From Mycobacterium sp. 852002-51961_SCH5331710 (GTDB lineage: Bacteria; Actinomycetota; Actinomycetes; Mycobacteriales; Mycobacteriaceae), in assembly GCF_001665535.1 (NCBI RefSeq), contig NZ_LZSQ01000069.1, positions 62,001-126,000 of the forward strand: DNA of 64,000 nt, read 5' to 3'. Of the stretch, positions 48,928 through 58,782 are shown piece by piece (position 1 is the first letter of the stretch; every line of letters starts with the position of its first letter). A program made the translations under genes and the position numbers. The notes beneath the pieces are model-generated. The model worked only from the letters and a program-made list of their open reading frames with translations, made no database searches and had not been told where the DNA came from.

Positions 48928-51503
48928 ACAGGGGTCCATGGCATCTGCGCGTCGGGTCGATCGTATTCGCCTGGCTGGCAGCAATTTTCGTGGTGTCGCT
49001 CATCCACCGGTCGCTGCCGCTATCCGGCTGGCTGCTGATTCATCTGCTCGGCCTTGGCGCGGCGGGTAACGCAATCCTCATCTGGAGTCGCCACTTCACC
49101 GACGCGCTGCTGCGCCGTCCACCCGATTCGTCGCGGGCCGGGCAGGCGTGGCGCATCGCGGCGTTCAACGTCGGTGCGGTCGCGGTGGTCGTTGGTATGC
49201 CCGCTGGCATGTGGGCGGTGGTACTGGCCGGTGGCATCGCGGTCGCCGTCGTGGCGCTGGCCCACGTCGTGACGCTGGTGCGGCAGTTGCGCAGCGCGCT
49301 GCCCTCACGCTTCGGCCACACCGTGCGCTATTACGTCGCTGCGGCAGCACTGCTTTCGGTTGGGGCCGGGCTCGGCATCGCGATGGCCAACCCGAACCTG
49401 TCCGGCGCCCTGCATGAGCGGTTGCTCATCGCGCACGCGGCGGTGAACCTGTTCGGTTGGGTCGGTCTCTCCGTGCTCGGCACCTTGGTGACGCTGTGGC
49501 CGACCATGCTGCGCACCCGGATGGCCGACGGCGTCGAGGTCGCCGCTCGCCGCGGATTGCCCGCGCTCGTAGGCGGGTTGGGTCTGACGGTGTTCGGAGC
49601 GGTAGTGGGTTCGCCGGCGGTGACGGCGGCCGGGGCGTTCGGTTACCTCGCTGCGGCCGGTTACGTCCTGTGGCCCCACCTCGATGAGATACGCCGCAAG
49701 CTTCCGGGAGCCTTCGCGACGCTGTCCGTGCTCGCCGGCGTGGGGTGGCTGCTGGGCTCGCTGGTGTACACCGTGGTTGCCTTCGCCACCGCGCCCACGT
49801 GGCCCGCGCTGCTCGACAGGGCCGCCCCGCTGACCGTGACGGTGCTCGCCGGCTTCCTGGTGCAGGTGCTGCTGGGAGCGCTGACCTACCTGACGACCAT
49901 TGTGGCCGGCGGCCGCGCCGCCGCGATCGTGGCCGCTGCCGAACTGGAGCGCGGTGCGCCTTGGCGGCTGGCGGTCGCCAACTTCGCGCTGTTGTTGTGT
50001 GTGCTGCCGGCACCAAGCCTGGTGCGGGTGGCCGCCTCCGTGCTGGTGCTGGTGGCGTATGCCACGTTCCTGCCGCTGCTCGTGCGGGCGGTGTGGCAGG
50101 CACGCAAGAACCGCGATACGCCGTCGACGCCGGGACCGCCCCCGTCGGGCCCACCGGTGCGGTATCGAGTCGGGGTGGCGGCCGCCGGGCTGGGTGTGGT
50201 GGTGTTGACGGCTGCCGCCGCGGTGGCGGCCGACCCCGCTGCGGTCGGCTTCGCCACGACACCACCGGCGTCCGTCGCCTCCACAGGAGCGACCACCGAA
50301 GTCGAGGTGCATATCGAAGGCATGCGCTATGTACCCGCCACCATCGAGGTGCCGACCGGAAACCGGTTGGTGATCACCCTCGTCAACACCGGTTCCGACC
50401 ACCACGATCTGGTGTTGTCGAACGGCACCTCCACCGGGCGCCTCGCTGTCGGCGAGACCGCCGTGCTCGACGCCGGGGTGATCGGCGCCGACCTGGACGG
50501 CTGGTGCTCGGTGGCCGGGCACCGGCAGATGGGCATGACCATGACGGTGCGCGCGGCGGGTGCCCCCGCCCCACCCGGCGTGCACGCGGGACATCACGAC
50601 ACCGCAGCGCCGTCGATTGGCGCCGACGACATCGCGCGCAGCATCGGTGCTACGCCGGGTCCAGGGTTCGTGCCGCGTGACCCGGCGCTGACGGCGGTGA
50701 CGCCGGACCACCGCATCACCCTGCCCGTGACCGAAATGCAGCGGGAGATCTCGCCGGGAATCACCCAGCGGCTGTGGACGTTCGGCGGTACGGCCCCGGG
50801 GCCGACGCTGCGGGGCAAGGTCGGTGATGTCTTCGAGGTCACGCTCGTCAACGACGGCACGATCGGGCACTCGATCGACTTCCATGCCGGGGCGCTCGCC
50901 CCCGACGTGCCGATGCGCACGATCCAACCGGGCGAACGCCTCGTCTACCGGTTCACCGCGACGCGGGCCGGGTTGTGGATGTATCACTGTTCGACGATGC
51001 CGATGTCGGTGCACATCGCCAACGGCATGTTCGGCGCTGTCGTCATCGACCCGCCGGACCTACCGGCGGTCGATCGCGAGTACCTGCTCGTCCAGTCCGA
51101 GTACTATCTCGGTCCGCCGGGCGGCGAAGTCGACGCCGCCAAGGTGGTCGCCGAAAAGCCAGACCTCGTGGTCTTCAACGGCTACGCGAACCAGTACGAC
51201 CACGCGCCGCTGACAGCCCGGGTCGGGGAGCGCGTGCGGATCTGGGTGCTGGCCGCCGGGCCGAACCGGGGGAGTTCCTTCCACGTGGTCGGCGGCCAGT
51301 TCGACACCGTGTGGTCCGAGGGCGACTACCGGTTGAGACCCGGTCCCGGTGGCGCGCAGACGCTCGGATTGTCCACTGCTCAAGGCGGATTCGTCGAGCT
51401 GAGCTTCGATCAGCCCGGGCACTACCCGCTCGTCACGCATGCGATGGTCGACGCCGAACGCGGCGCGCACGGGGTCATCGAGGTCGCGCCTCAGGCCGGG
51501 TAG
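48924..51503 (+). CDS. nirK: Membrane-cupredoxin-copper nitrite reductase fusion
   Basis: An 859-residue three-part protein. Residues 1-400 form about ten membrane helices, similar in plan to the preceding protein. Residues about 455-550 are a cupredoxin with a type 1 Cu set: His in DHHDL (493/494), Cys528, His533 and Met538 in GWCSVAGHRQMGM. Residues about 610-859 form a two-domain AniA-type copper nitrite reductase. Type 1 Cu ligands are His649, Cys689, His697 and Met702 (YHCSTMPMSVHIANGM). Type 2 Cu ligands are His654, His688 and His839, and the catalytic pair is Asp652 and His787. All key residues are present, so nitrite reduction to NO at the outer membrane face is likely. The cupredoxin may relay electrons from the membrane part. 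Confidence 0.88.
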   Translation: MNRGPWHLRVGSIVFAWLAAIFVVSLIHRSLPLSGWLLIHLLGLGAAGNAILIWSRHFTDALLRRPPDSSRAGQAWRIAAFNVGAVAVVVGMPAGMWAVVLAGGIAVAVVALAHVVTLVRQLRSALPSRFGHTVRYYVAAAALLSVGAGLGIAMANPNLSGALHERLLIAHAAVNLFGWVGLSVLGTLVTLWPTMLRTRMADGVEVAARRGLPALVGGLGLTVFGAVVGSPAVTAAGAFGYLAAAGYVLWPHLDEIRRKLPGAFATLSVLAGVGWLLGSLVYTVVAFATAPTWPALLDRAAPLTVTVLAGFLVQVLLGALTYLTTIVAGGRAAAIVAAAELERGAPWRLAVANFALLLCVLPAPSLVRVAASVLVLVAYATFLPLLVRAVWQARKNRDTPSTPGPPPSGPPVRYRVGVAAAGLGVVVLTAAAAVAADPAAVGFATTPPASVASTGATTEVEVHIEGMRYVPATIEVPTGNRLVITLVNTGSDHHDLVLSNGTSTGRLAVGETAVLDAGVIGADLDGWCSVAGHRQMGMTMTVRAAGAPAPPGVHAGHHDTAAPSIGADDIARSIGATPGPGFVPRDPALTAVTPDHRITLPVTEMQREISPGITQRLWTFGGTAPGPTLRGKVGDVFEVTLVNDGTIGHSIDFHAGALAPDVPMRTIQPGERLVYRFTATRAGLWMYHCSTMPMSVHIANGMFGAVVIDPPDLPAVDREYLLVQSEYYLGPPGGEVDAAKVVAEKPDLVVFNGYANQYDHAPLTARVGERVRIWVLAAGPNRGSSFHVVGGQFDTVWSEGDYRLRPGPGGAQTLGLSTAQGGFVELSFDQPGHYPLVTHAMVDAERGAHGVIEVAPQAG

Positions 51504-52963
51504 CGCCGCGGCGTGAAGACCCGATCGCCGTCGTCGGTGTACCACTGGGTCTGCGAGGAGCCGATGATCAGCAGGCAGCGCATGTCGACGTCGGCAGGGT
51601 CGAGGTCCGCCAGGCGCACCACCTTGACCTCCTCGCTGGGACCGGACACGTCGCGGCCGATCACCACCGGGATGCCCGGATCGCGGTGTTCGAGCAGCAG
51701 ATCGCGCATCGCGCCGACCTGCCACCGGCGTGTCTTCGACGCCGGGTTGTAGATGGCCAGCACCAGGTCGGCCTGTGCGGCGGCGGTCAACCGCGCGGCG
51801 ATCACGTCCCACGGCTTGAGCCGGTCCGACAGCGAGATCACGGCATAGTCGTGTCCCAGCGGTGCGCCGACCCGGCTGGCGACGGCCTGCGCGGCGGTCA
51901 TCGCCGGAACCACCCGCACCGAGACACCCGGCCACTGTTTGGCCTCCTCGAGCACCGCGGTCGCCATCGCGAAGACGCCCGGGTCGCCGGAGGACACCAC
52001 CGCGACGGCGCGGCCTTGTTCGGCGAGCGTGCACGCCAGCCGGGCGCGGGCGGGTTCGTCGGTGTTGTCGCTGGGGTGCTTGCGTTGACCGGTGCGGTTG
52101 CCGACCCGGTCGAGGTAGGGGCCGTAGCCGATGAGGTCGGTGGCCGCGGCGAGTTCGCGACGGCACTGCGGGGTCGTCCAATCGGTGCTGCCCGGGCCGA
52201 GCCCGACCACCGCGACGCTGCCGCTCACCGCATCGCGGTCGCGCCGGCCCGGCAGCATCGCGAGCGAGAAGTACGGGACGGTGGTGTCGTCGACCTCGCC
52301 GGCGCCGAGCACCCGTTGCTGCGGCGTGCTGGCCCGCTCGACGTAGAAGGCGTCGTCCAGCCGGCCGGCCGCCGAGAGTGCCTCGCGCACAGCAGGATAC
52401 GACCGTCCCAGCTTGAGCATCACCGCCGCGTCGGTGTCCGAAAGCCGACGGTGGAGCTCGTCGGCGGGCAGCGTGCCCGGCAGGATCGTCAGCACCTCGT
52501 CACCCTGGACGAGGGGAGTGGCCACCGCCGCCGACGCCGCGCTCACCGACGTCACCCCGGGCACGATCACCGCGTCGAACCGTTCGGTGAGCCGGGTGTG
52601 CATGTGCATGTAGGAGCTGTAGAACAGCGGGTCACCCTCGGCCAGCAGCGCCACGTTGCGCCCTGCCTCCAGATGGGCGGCGATGCGGTCGGCGGCCTCG
52701 CGGTAGAAGTCCTCCATCGCGCCGGCGTAGCCGCCGGGGTGGTCGGTGGTCTCGGTCGTCACCGGGTAGACGAGATGCTCCTCGATCTGACCGGGACGCA
52801 GATACGGCTCCGCGATGCCGCGCGCGATGCTCTTACCGTGCCTGGCGCTGTGGTACGCGACGACGTCGGCCTCGCCGATCACCCGCGCGGCCTTGACGGT
52901 GACCAGTTCGGGGTCGCCGGGTCCCAGCCCGACGCCCCAAAGCGTTCCTCGCGTCGCGCTCAT
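51491..52963 (-). CDS. cobIJ: Precorrin-2 C20-/precorrin-3B C17-methyltransferase fusion
   Basis: A 490-residue fusion of two tetrapyrrole methylases. CobI (about 1-235) begins [20 protein letters not shown] and adds the C20 methyl. CobJ (about 245-490) begins [20 protein letters not shown] and catalyses ring contraction with C17 methylation; its substrate loop is [18 protein letters not shown]. This fused form is typical of mycobacteria (Rv2066). Its start overlaps the end of cobH by four bases. Its 3' end overlaps the nitrite reductase gene by 13 bp, convergently. Confidence 0.96.
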   Translation of the reverse strand: MSATRGTLWGVGLGPGDPELVTVKAARVIGEADVVAYHSARHGKSIARGIAEPYLRPGQIEEHLVYPVTTETTDHPGGYAGAMEDFYREAADRIAAHLEAGRNVALLAEGDPLFYSSYMHMHTRLTERFDAVIVPGVTSVSAASAAVATPLVQGDEVLTILPGTLPADELHRRLSDTDAAVMLKLGRSYPAVREALSAAGRLDDAFYVERASTPQQRVLGAGEVDDTTVPYFSLAMLPGRRDRDAVSGSVAVVGLGPGSTDWTTPQCRRELAAATDLIGYGPYLDRVGNRTGQRKHPSDNTDEPARARLACTLAEQGRAVAVVSSGDPGVFAMATAVLEEAKQWPGVSVRVVPAMTAAQAVASRVGAPLGHDYAVISLSDRLKPWDVIAARLTAAAQADLVLAIYNPASKTRRWQVGAMRDLLLEHRDPGIPVVIGRDVSGPSEEVKVVRLADLDPADVDMRCLLIIGSSQTQWYTDDGDRVFTPRRYPA

Positions 52964-53586
52964 TCTCGATCACTGGCAATCGCGTTGACGGCCGCGGCGG
53001 CCATCGCGCTGCCGCCGCGACGACCCGTCACCACGAGATACGACATCCCGCGGGGGCGGTCGATGAGTTCCTGCTTGGACTGGGCCGAGCCGACGAAGCC
53101 GACAGGACCGCCAAGCACCGCCGCAGGGGTCGGCGCGCCGTCGTCGACGAGCTCGAGCAGCCGGAACAGCGCCGTCGGCGCGTTGCCGATCGCCAGCACC
53201 GCGCCGCCGAGCCGGTCCGCCCACAGGTCGACGGCCGCTGCGGAGCGGGTGGTGCCCAGGCGGGCGGCGAGGTCCGGCGCGCGGGGGTCGGCCACCAGCG
53301 AGACCACCTCGTTGTCGGCGGGCAGCCGCGATCTGGTGATGCCGGCGGCGACCATCGACGAGTCGCACAGAATCGGGGCTCCGGCCCTCAGCGCCGAGTG
53401 GGTGGCGGCGACGACGTCGTCGCTGTACGCGACGTGGTCGGCGACATCGACCTGGCCGCAGGTGTGGATCAGCCGCACGACGACCCGGGCCACGTCGTCG
53501 GGGAATCGCGCCAGGTCCGCCTCGTCGCGAATCGTCGCGAACGACTGCCGGTAGATCTCCCCGGCGTCGCGGATGTAGTCGAGCAC
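52960..53586 (-). CDS. cobH: Precorrin-8X methylmutase
   Basis: Moves the C11 methyl to C12 of precorrin-8X, giving hydrogenobyrinic acid. The 208-residue protein shows [15 protein letters not shown] at the N-terminus with the catalytic His in [16 protein letters not shown]. It ends with [20 protein letters not shown] and the Gly-rich [19 protein letters not shown]. It matches Rv2065 and lies 9 bp downstream of cobG on the same strand. Probably cobG-cobH-cobIJ form one operon. Confidence 0.96.
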   Translation of the reverse strand: MLDYIRDAGEIYRQSFATIRDEADLARFPDDVARVVVRLIHTCGQVDVADHVAYSDDVVAATHSALRAGAPILCDSSMVAAGITRSRLPADNEVVSLVADPRAPDLAARLGTTRSAAAVDLWADRLGGAVLAIGNAPTALFRLLELVDDGAPTPAAVLGGPVGFVGSAQSKQELIDRPRGMSYLVVTGRRGGSAMAAAAVNAIASDRE

Positions 53587-53595
53587 GCGATCACC

Positions 53596-54711
53596 CTACG
53601 GGTGCGCGCCGCGCGTCCGGTATCCGTCTCCGGTTGCCACCAGCACCTCACCCGTAGGCGGGCTGCCGCAGGCCCGCTCGCATCCGACGAAGTGGCGGTG
53701 GCCCGCCGCCGGGTCGGCCACGGCAGCGGCAGCGTCCGCGCGGACGTCGGCCACCGAGTGCTCACAACCGGGCCTGCCCGTGCATGCGCTGACCGACAGC
53801 CACGGCGAGTTCTCGTCGAACACCAGGCCCAACGGCGCGAGCACGCGCAGCGCGACATCGGCGACGTCCTCGGCAAGGTCGAACACCACCACCGAGCGCC
53901 ACGGCGTGATCGCCATCGGCGCCTCGATCGCAGCGAGGAACTCCGCGGTCTTGGCGGGCAGCACGCCCAGCGGCACCGCGGCACCCAGCGCGATGCGGCC
54001 GTCGTACTGTTCGAGCCATCCCACGGGTGGGCGGGTGACCGCCGGCCACGTCATGCCCGTTGCCTCCGACGGGGTCAGCCCGACGAGCAGCGGGCCGACA
54101 TCGTCGAGTTCCTTGACCCGCCAAGCCTTTCCGCGCTCGGCGGCGAATCGCCGGGCCACGGCCACCATCGTCGGCACCGTCGAACTCTTCGCAAGCCGCA
54201 CACCGGTGTCCCGTCCCGCCAGCAGCAGCCCGGCCGTTTCACCGTCGAAGTGCACCCCGACGTCGGGGCCGAGGCCGGAGATGTCGCCGCGGCCGTCGTC
54301 GATGCCGAACAGGAACCGGCCGGGCAGGGCGGCCAGGTCCGCGTCGGCGCGGATGGCTTCGTCGAGGGTGGTGACCAGCCCGTGGACGTCGATGGTCGAC
54401 CCGACCCGGCCCGACAGCGGTGAGGCGACGATGTTGCGCACGCGTTCGTGGGTCGGGGAGGGCAGCAGACCGGCCGCCGCAGCGGCCTCGGCTACCGCCG
54501 TCGTGTCGGTGACGCCGCGGATCTGCAGATTGCCCCGCGAGGTCAGCTCCAGCGTGCCCGCACCCCAGTCGGTGGCCGCTCGCGCCAGCGCCTGCAACTG
54601 TGCTGCGGTGATGCGCCCACCCGGCAGCCGTATCCGCGCCAGCGCGCCGTCGGCGGCCCGATGCACTTGCAGCGCACCGGGGCAGGCGTCCTGGTCGCGG
54701 GTCCTGGCCAC
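53596..54711 (-). CDS. cobG: Precorrin-3B synthase
   Basis: Oxygen-dependent hydroxylation of precorrin-3A in the aerobic cobalamin route. The 371-residue protein belongs to the sulfite/nitrite reductase family. N-terminal DACPGALQVHRAADGALARI and LELTSRGNLQIRGV are typical, and the C-terminal Cys pattern CTGRPGCEHS plus FVGCERACG binds a 4Fe-4S cluster. The GTG at 54711 was chosen because it aligns with the M. tuberculosis start (ARTRD) and follows a TACCGT box by six bases; an upstream frame extends 57 codons without similarity. Confidence 0.94.
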   Translation of the reverse strand: MARTRDQDACPGALQVHRAADGALARIRLPGGRITAAQLQALARAATDWGAGTLELTSRGNLQIRGVTDTTAVAEAAAAAGLLPSPTHERVRNIVASPLSGRVGSTIDVHGLVTTLDEAIRADADLAALPGRFLFGIDDGRGDISGLGPDVGVHFDGETAGLLLAGRDTGVRLAKSSTVPTMVAVARRFAAERGKAWRVKELDDVGPLLVGLTPSEATGMTWPAVTRPPVGWLEQYDGRIALGAAVPLGVLPAKTAEFLAAIEAPMAITPWRSVVVFDLAEDVADVALRVLAPLGLVFDENSPWLSVSACTGRPGCEHSVADVRADAAAAVADPAAGHRHFVGCERACGSPPTGEVLVATGDGYRTRGAHP

Positions 54712-54717
54712 GAATCC

Positions 54718-54723
54718 ACGGTA
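54718..54723 (-). promoter_or_regulatory. -10 box of cobG-cobH-cobIJ
   Basis: TACCGT on the minus strand, six bases before the cobG GTG; suggests a leaderless cob operon message. Confidence 0.5.
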
Positions 54724-54842
54724 GTCGTGGGTGCGGGGTCCGAACACAGGTAGTGCTCTACGCGTGCCCTGCCGGTCCAGCGCTCGTAGCGTCCGGAACA
54801 TCAGGTCCGAGTCGGACCGAGCGAGCACGGTGGGAGATCGCC

Positions 54843-55109
54843 ATGACCGAACTGACCACGACAAGGCCACAGTCGACACCACGACCGGTACCGACGATCG
54901 ACCCGGCCCTGATCACCGAGGAGCAGGTGCGGTTCGGCACTGCGGCCGCACGCCTTGCCGCACCTCCAACCCACGGGCACTGGGCGTCGACGCTGGGTGC
55001 GGTGCGCGGGCTCTGGCGCAGCCATCGCGGCCCGGAGCACAGGCACTATCCCCAGCGGTTCGCCTATCTCGAGCACGCGTTGCTGTCACGCGAACTCGAC
55101 CGGCTGTGA
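54843..55109 (+). CDS. Small protein of unknown function
   Basis: An 88-residue protein from the ATG at 54843, preceded by a possible GGGAGATC site. The N-terminal 30 residues are Thr/Pro-rich and disordered. The rest (EEQVRFGTAAARLAAPPTHG; YPQRFAYLEHALLSRELDRL) looks like two helices with basic and aromatic residues. No signal peptide, membrane helix or known motif was seen. It lies alone between divergent cobG and the convergent dioxygenase gene, whose stop abuts its own. The codon bias is normal for this genome, which supports a real gene. Confidence 0.65.
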   Translation: MTELTTTRPQSTPRPVPTIDPALITEEQVRFGTAAARLAAPPTHGHWASTLGAVRGLWRSHRGPEHRHYPQRFAYLEHALLSRELDRL

Positions 55110-56048
55110 TCAGCCGGCCAGGGCCGCGGTCTGCGTGGTTTCGACACCGGCCACCGCCGAGTACGCCGAGGCGTCACCCGCCACGACGCGGCTCTGCCGG
55201 CCGTAGACGTCGACGGGGATGTCCCCGGCCAGGGTGATGCGGTTGAGCCGGCGGTACTGGTCGTCGTAGTCGGCGACGGCGTAGTGCTGGGTGGCCCGGT
55301 TGTCCCACAGCGCGACGTCGCCGAGCTGCCAGCTCCACCGAATCGTGTTTTCCAGCTTGGTGATTCGGTCCTGGAACAGATTGAACAGGGCGGCCGACTC
55401 GGTCGATCGGAGCCCGACGAACTTCTTGACGAAGTGGCCGAGCAGCAGCACCCGCTTACCGGTCTCCGGGTGCACGCGGACCACCGGATGCTCGGTTTCG
55501 TAGTAGTCAGAGACGAATTCGTCGCGGTACGACCGCTGCTCGGCGGTCAGGGACGCGTTGGGCTCGTCGTGCAGGGTGGCGTAGTCGTACTGGTTGGTGT
55601 GGACGGCCCACAGGTTCTCGGCGAGCGTGCGCAGGGGTGCCGGTAGCCGGTCGTAGGCGGCCTCGGTGGACGCCCACGTCGTCGTGCCGCCGTACGGGGG
55701 CAGGGTGATGGCCCGCAGGATCGACGCCTTCGGAATCCGGTCGACGAACGTCACGTCGGTGTGCCAGCTGTTGGCCTTGTCGTACCGGGAATCGATGGGC
55801 AGGAAGCGCTCCCCGCGTGAGGTCACGGTCGGGTGCGCGGTCGTCGGCGTGCCCAACGCCTGGGCGAAGGCGAGCTGACCGTCGTCGTCCAAGCCGTGCT
55901 GGTCGCGGAAGAAGATCACCTTGTGTTCGAGCAGGGCCGCGTTGATCGCCGACGCGGTCTCCGGGTCGACACCCGCGCTGAGGTCGAGGCCCTCGATCCG
56001 GGCACCGATGTGGGCGCCGAGCTTTACCACCCGTAGCGATGACGACAT
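55110..56048 (-). CDS. TauD/TfdA-family Fe(II)/2-oxoglutarate dioxygenase
   Basis: A 312-residue non-haem iron dioxygenase. The facial triad is His96-x-Asp98 (NSWHTDVTF) and a distal His in [15 protein letters not shown], with the 2-oxoglutarate Arg in [11 protein letters not shown]. The overall pattern resembles taurine dioxygenase and the alkylsulfatase AtsK/Rv3406 group, which release sulfite or sulfate from organosulfur compounds. A strong GGAGG site precedes the ATG at 56048. It is divergent from the ABC transporter, so imported substrates could be its targets, which is a guess from context. Confidence 0.88.
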   Translation of the reverse strand: MSSSLRVVKLGAHIGARIEGLDLSAGVDPETASAINAALLEHKVIFFRDQHGLDDDGQLAFAQALGTPTTAHPTVTSRGERFLPIDSRYDKANSWHTDVTFVDRIPKASILRAITLPPYGGTTTWASTEAAYDRLPAPLRTLAENLWAVHTNQYDYATLHDEPNASLTAEQRSYRDEFVSDYYETEHPVVRVHPETGKRVLLLGHFVKKFVGLRSTESAALFNLFQDRITKLENTIRWSWQLGDVALWDNRATQHYAVADYDDQYRRLNRITLAGDIPVDVYGRQSRVVAGDASAYSAVAGVETTQTAALAG

Positions 56049-56183
56049 GTGAGCAACCTCCAGACGGTCCGTGAAGCCTGCTGGTCACATTCGCCGCGCG
56101 CCCTTGCGATGACAATCGTTCGGCTCAGCGCGAATGGAAGGGGCTCGTGTTTCGGCTGGATCAAGATCGGGTAGCTCACCGCC

Positions 56184-56831
56184 GTGAGGGCACTGTGGGA
56201 CTACATCACCGCCCACCAAGCGCAGCTGGCGTTCGACTCCTATCAACACGTCAGTGCCGTCGTCCAGAGCGTGCTCATCGCGACGATCGTCGGTGTGGTG
56301 ATCGGGGTGCTGACCTACCGAAACCCGACGGCGGCCAACCTCGCGACCGCGACATCCAGCGTGATCCTGACGGTCCCCGCGTTCGCTCTGCTCGGCTTGC
56401 TGATCCCGCTGTTCGGGCTCGGAGTGGTGCCCAGTGTCGCTGCGCTGGTGCTGTACTCGCTGCTGCCGATCGTGCGCAACACGATCGTCGGGCTCAACGG
56501 GGTCGACCCCGCACTCACCGACGCCGCGCGGGGAATCGGCATGAGCCGGCTCGACACCCTGGCCCGCGTCGAACTGCGTCTGGTGTGGCCGTCGATCCTG
56601 TCCGCCATGCGGATCAGCACGCAGATGTCGATGGGCGTGCTGGCGATCGCCGCCTACGTCAAGGGGCCCGGACTGGGCAACCTGATCTTCACCGGGCTGG
56701 CGCGCGTGGGCAGTCCGACGGCCGTACCGATGGCCCTGGCCGGGACGCTGCTGATCGTCGTCCTCGCACTCGCACTCGATGCGGTCCTCGTCGTGATCGG
56801 TCGCATCACCACGTCGAAAGGTATTCGATGA
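56184..56831 (+). CDS. Osmoprotectant ABC transporter permease 1
   Basis: A 215-residue inner-membrane permease of the OpuB/OpuC/ProW type, about six helices, with the EAA-like loop LTDAARGIGMSRLDTLARVE that docks on the ATPase. The GTG at 56184 starts MRALWDYITAHQAQL. It overlaps the ATPase gene by four bases (ATGA). With the three following genes it forms an uptake system for glycine betaine, choline or a similar quaternary amine. The actual substrate is not readable. Confidence 0.9.
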   Translation: MRALWDYITAHQAQLAFDSYQHVSAVVQSVLIATIVGVVIGVLTYRNPTAANLATATSSVILTVPAFALLGLLIPLFGLGVVPSVAALVLYSLLPIVRNTIVGLNGVDPALTDAARGIGMSRLDTLARVELRLVWPSILSAMRISTQMSMGVLAIAAYVKGPGLGNLIFTGLARVGSPTAVPMALAGTLLIVVLALALDAVLVVIGRITTSKGIR

Positions 56832-58015
56832 CAACCCAAGTCGCGCCGGAGGACACCAGCTCGAACGGCAGCACGGGGGTCCGCATCGTGCTGGACCACG
56901 TCTCGAAGGTCTATCCCGGCTCCGACAGCCCCGCGGTGGACGACGTGTCGCTGGAGATCCCCGCCGGCGAGATCGTCGTGTTCGTCGGCCCGTCCGGCTG
57001 CGGGAAGACCACGATGATGCGGATGATCAACCGGCTGTCCGAACCGACATCGGGCACGATCATGATCGGCGACAACGACGCGCTGTCCATCCGGCCGACC
57101 GAGCTTCGCCGCTCGATCGGCTACTCGATCCAGCAGGCGGGGCTGTTCCCGCACATGACGATCCGGCAGAACGTCGGCCTGGTGCCGGGGTTGCTGCGTT
57201 GGGACCGCAAGCGCATCGCCGAGCGCGTCGATGAACTGCTCGACATGGTTGGCCTCGAGCCGGGTCAGTACGCCGAGCGGTATCCGCGCCAACTGTCCGG
57301 CGGTCAGCAGCAGCGTGTGGGCGTCGCGCGGGCGCTGGCCGCCGACCCTCCGGTCCTGTTGATGGACGAACCGTTCGGTGCCGTCGACCCGATCACCCGC
57401 AGCACGCTGCAGGACGAACTGCTGCGGCTTCAGGGCGAACTGCGTAAGACCATCGTGTTCGTCACGCACGACTTCGGTGAAGCAGTAAAGCTCGGCGACC
57501 GGATCACGGTGCTGGGCAACCAGTCCAAGGTCCTGCAGTACGACACACCGCAGAACATCCTGGCCAGCCCCGCCGATGACACCGTCGCCGGTTTCGTCGG
57601 CTCCGGCGCTTCGCTGCGCCAGCTGGGTCTGATGCGCATCAAGGATGTGGAGCTGCGGCAGCATCCGGCTGTGCGCCAGACCGATTCGATCGACGACGTC
57701 CGAAAGGCTCTGGCGGGCAGCGAGTTCGACTGGGTGGTCGTGCTGGACGAACGGGAGCGGCCCGTGAGCTGGGTGCGGGAGAGCAAGCTCGACCACGCGG
57801 CCGCGCTCGCCGACGCCGTCGAACCGCTCGACGTCGTCAGCACTCAGTCGACGCTGGAGGACGCCCTGGAAGCGATCCTGGCACAACAGCATGCGTCGGC
57901 CGTCGTGGCCGGACCGGGCAGCCGGTATGCCGGCGTCGTCACGCTCGACACGCTGATCGACACGATCACCTGGCTTCGGGCCTCGGCGGAGGCCAGCACG
58001 GACGGACAACCGTGA
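56828..58015 (+). CDS. Osmoprotectant ABC transporter ATP-binding protein with CBS domains
   Basis: A 395-residue ATPase of the OpuCA/ProV type. Walker A is FVGPSGCGKTTMMRM, the Q-loop is in GYSIQQAGLFPHMT, the signature is RQLSGGQQQRVGVARAL, Walker B is LLMDEPFGAVDP, and the H-loop is FVTHDFGEAVK. Residues from about 260 onward form a CBS pair (HPAVRQTDSIDDVRKALAGS and later TLEDALEAILAQQHASAVV), the ionic-strength sensor of this family. The ATG at 56828 overlaps the first permease, and the second permease GTG overlaps its stop. Confidence 0.93.
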   Translation: MTTQVAPEDTSSNGSTGVRIVLDHVSKVYPGSDSPAVDDVSLEIPAGEIVVFVGPSGCGKTTMMRMINRLSEPTSGTIMIGDNDALSIRPTELRRSIGYSIQQAGLFPHMTIRQNVGLVPGLLRWDRKRIAERVDELLDMVGLEPGQYAERYPRQLSGGQQQRVGVARALAADPPVLLMDEPFGAVDPITRSTLQDELLRLQGELRKTIVFVTHDFGEAVKLGDRITVLGNQSKVLQYDTPQNILASPADDTVAGFVGSGASLRQLGLMRIKDVELRQHPAVRQTDSIDDVRKALAGSEFDWVVVLDERERPVSWVRESKLDHAAALADAVEPLDVVSTQSTLEDALEAILAQQHASAVVAGPGSRYAGVVTLDTLIDTITWLRASAEASTDGQP

Positions 58016-58782
58016 CCGCGGTCGCGGACTCCGCCCAGTCGGCGCGCACCAACCCCGGCGAACGCAGGCGACTGCTCATTCAACCCATCGTGGTGCTGAT
58101 CGTCGCTGCCGCCGTGGTGTTCTGGGCGTTCAACCGCGACCTCACCGCGACCCAGCAGGAGAACATCAACCCCGGCAACATTGCGACGCTGATCTGGCAG
58201 CACCTGTTGATCACCGTTGCGGTCACCGCGATCGTGCTGTTGATCGGCGTGCCGCTCGGCGTGCTGGTCACACGCCCCGGTGCAAAGATGTTGCGGCCCT
58301 TCTTCATGGGTGTCGCCAACATCGGCCAGGCGGCGCCCGCGATCGGCCTGCTGGTCCTGCTGTTCCTGTGGACCGGCAGGACCGGGTTCTGGATCGGCGT
58401 CCTGCCGATCGCGCTGTACTCGCTGCTGCCGGTGCTGGCCAGCACGATCCTCGGCATCAACCAGGTGGACCGGTCGCTGGTGGATGCCGGTCTGGGACAA
58501 GGCATGTCGCGGCGATCGGTGCTGACGCGGGTCGAGTTGCCGCTGGCCATCCCGTACATCCTGGCCGGCCTGCGCACATCGCTGGTGCTCGCGGTGGGGA
58601 CGGCGACCCTGTCGTTCCTCGTCAACGCCGGCGGCCTCGGCATCCTCATCGACACCGGATACAAGTTGCAGGACAACGTGACCCTGATCCTGGGCAGCGT
58701 GCTCGCGGTGTGCCTCGCGCTGCTGGTCGACTGGCTCGGCGGGCTCGCCGAGTTCTACCTCAACCCCAAGGGTCTGCGATGA
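58012..58782 (+). CDS. Osmoprotectant ABC transporter permease 2
   Basis: A 256-residue permease, six helices, with the coupling loop LVDAGLGQGMSRRSVLTRVE. The N-terminal segment is longer than in permease 1 (an extra helix about residues 24-42). The GTG overlaps the ATPase stop (GTGA), and the binding-protein ATG overlaps its own stop (ATGA). The two permeases are unlike enough to form a heterodimer. Confidence 0.9.
   Translation: MTAVADSAQSARTNPGERRRLLIQPIVVLIVAAAVVFWAFNRDLTATQQENINPGNIATLIWQHLLITVAVTAIVLLIGVPLGVLVTRPGAKMLRPFFMGVANIGQAAPAIGLLVLLFLWTGRTGFWIGVLPIALYSLLPVLASTILGINQVDRSLVDAGLGQGMSRRSVLTRVELPLAIPYILAGLRTSLVLAVGTATLSFLVNAGGLGILIDTGYKLQDNVTLILGSVLAVCLALLVDWLGGLAEFYLNPKGLR

Noticed and set aside
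56088-56137. CATTCGC ... GCGAATG inverted repeat between the dioxygenase and transporter genes
   Set aside because: Seven-base arms 36 bases apart are expected by chance in this composition.
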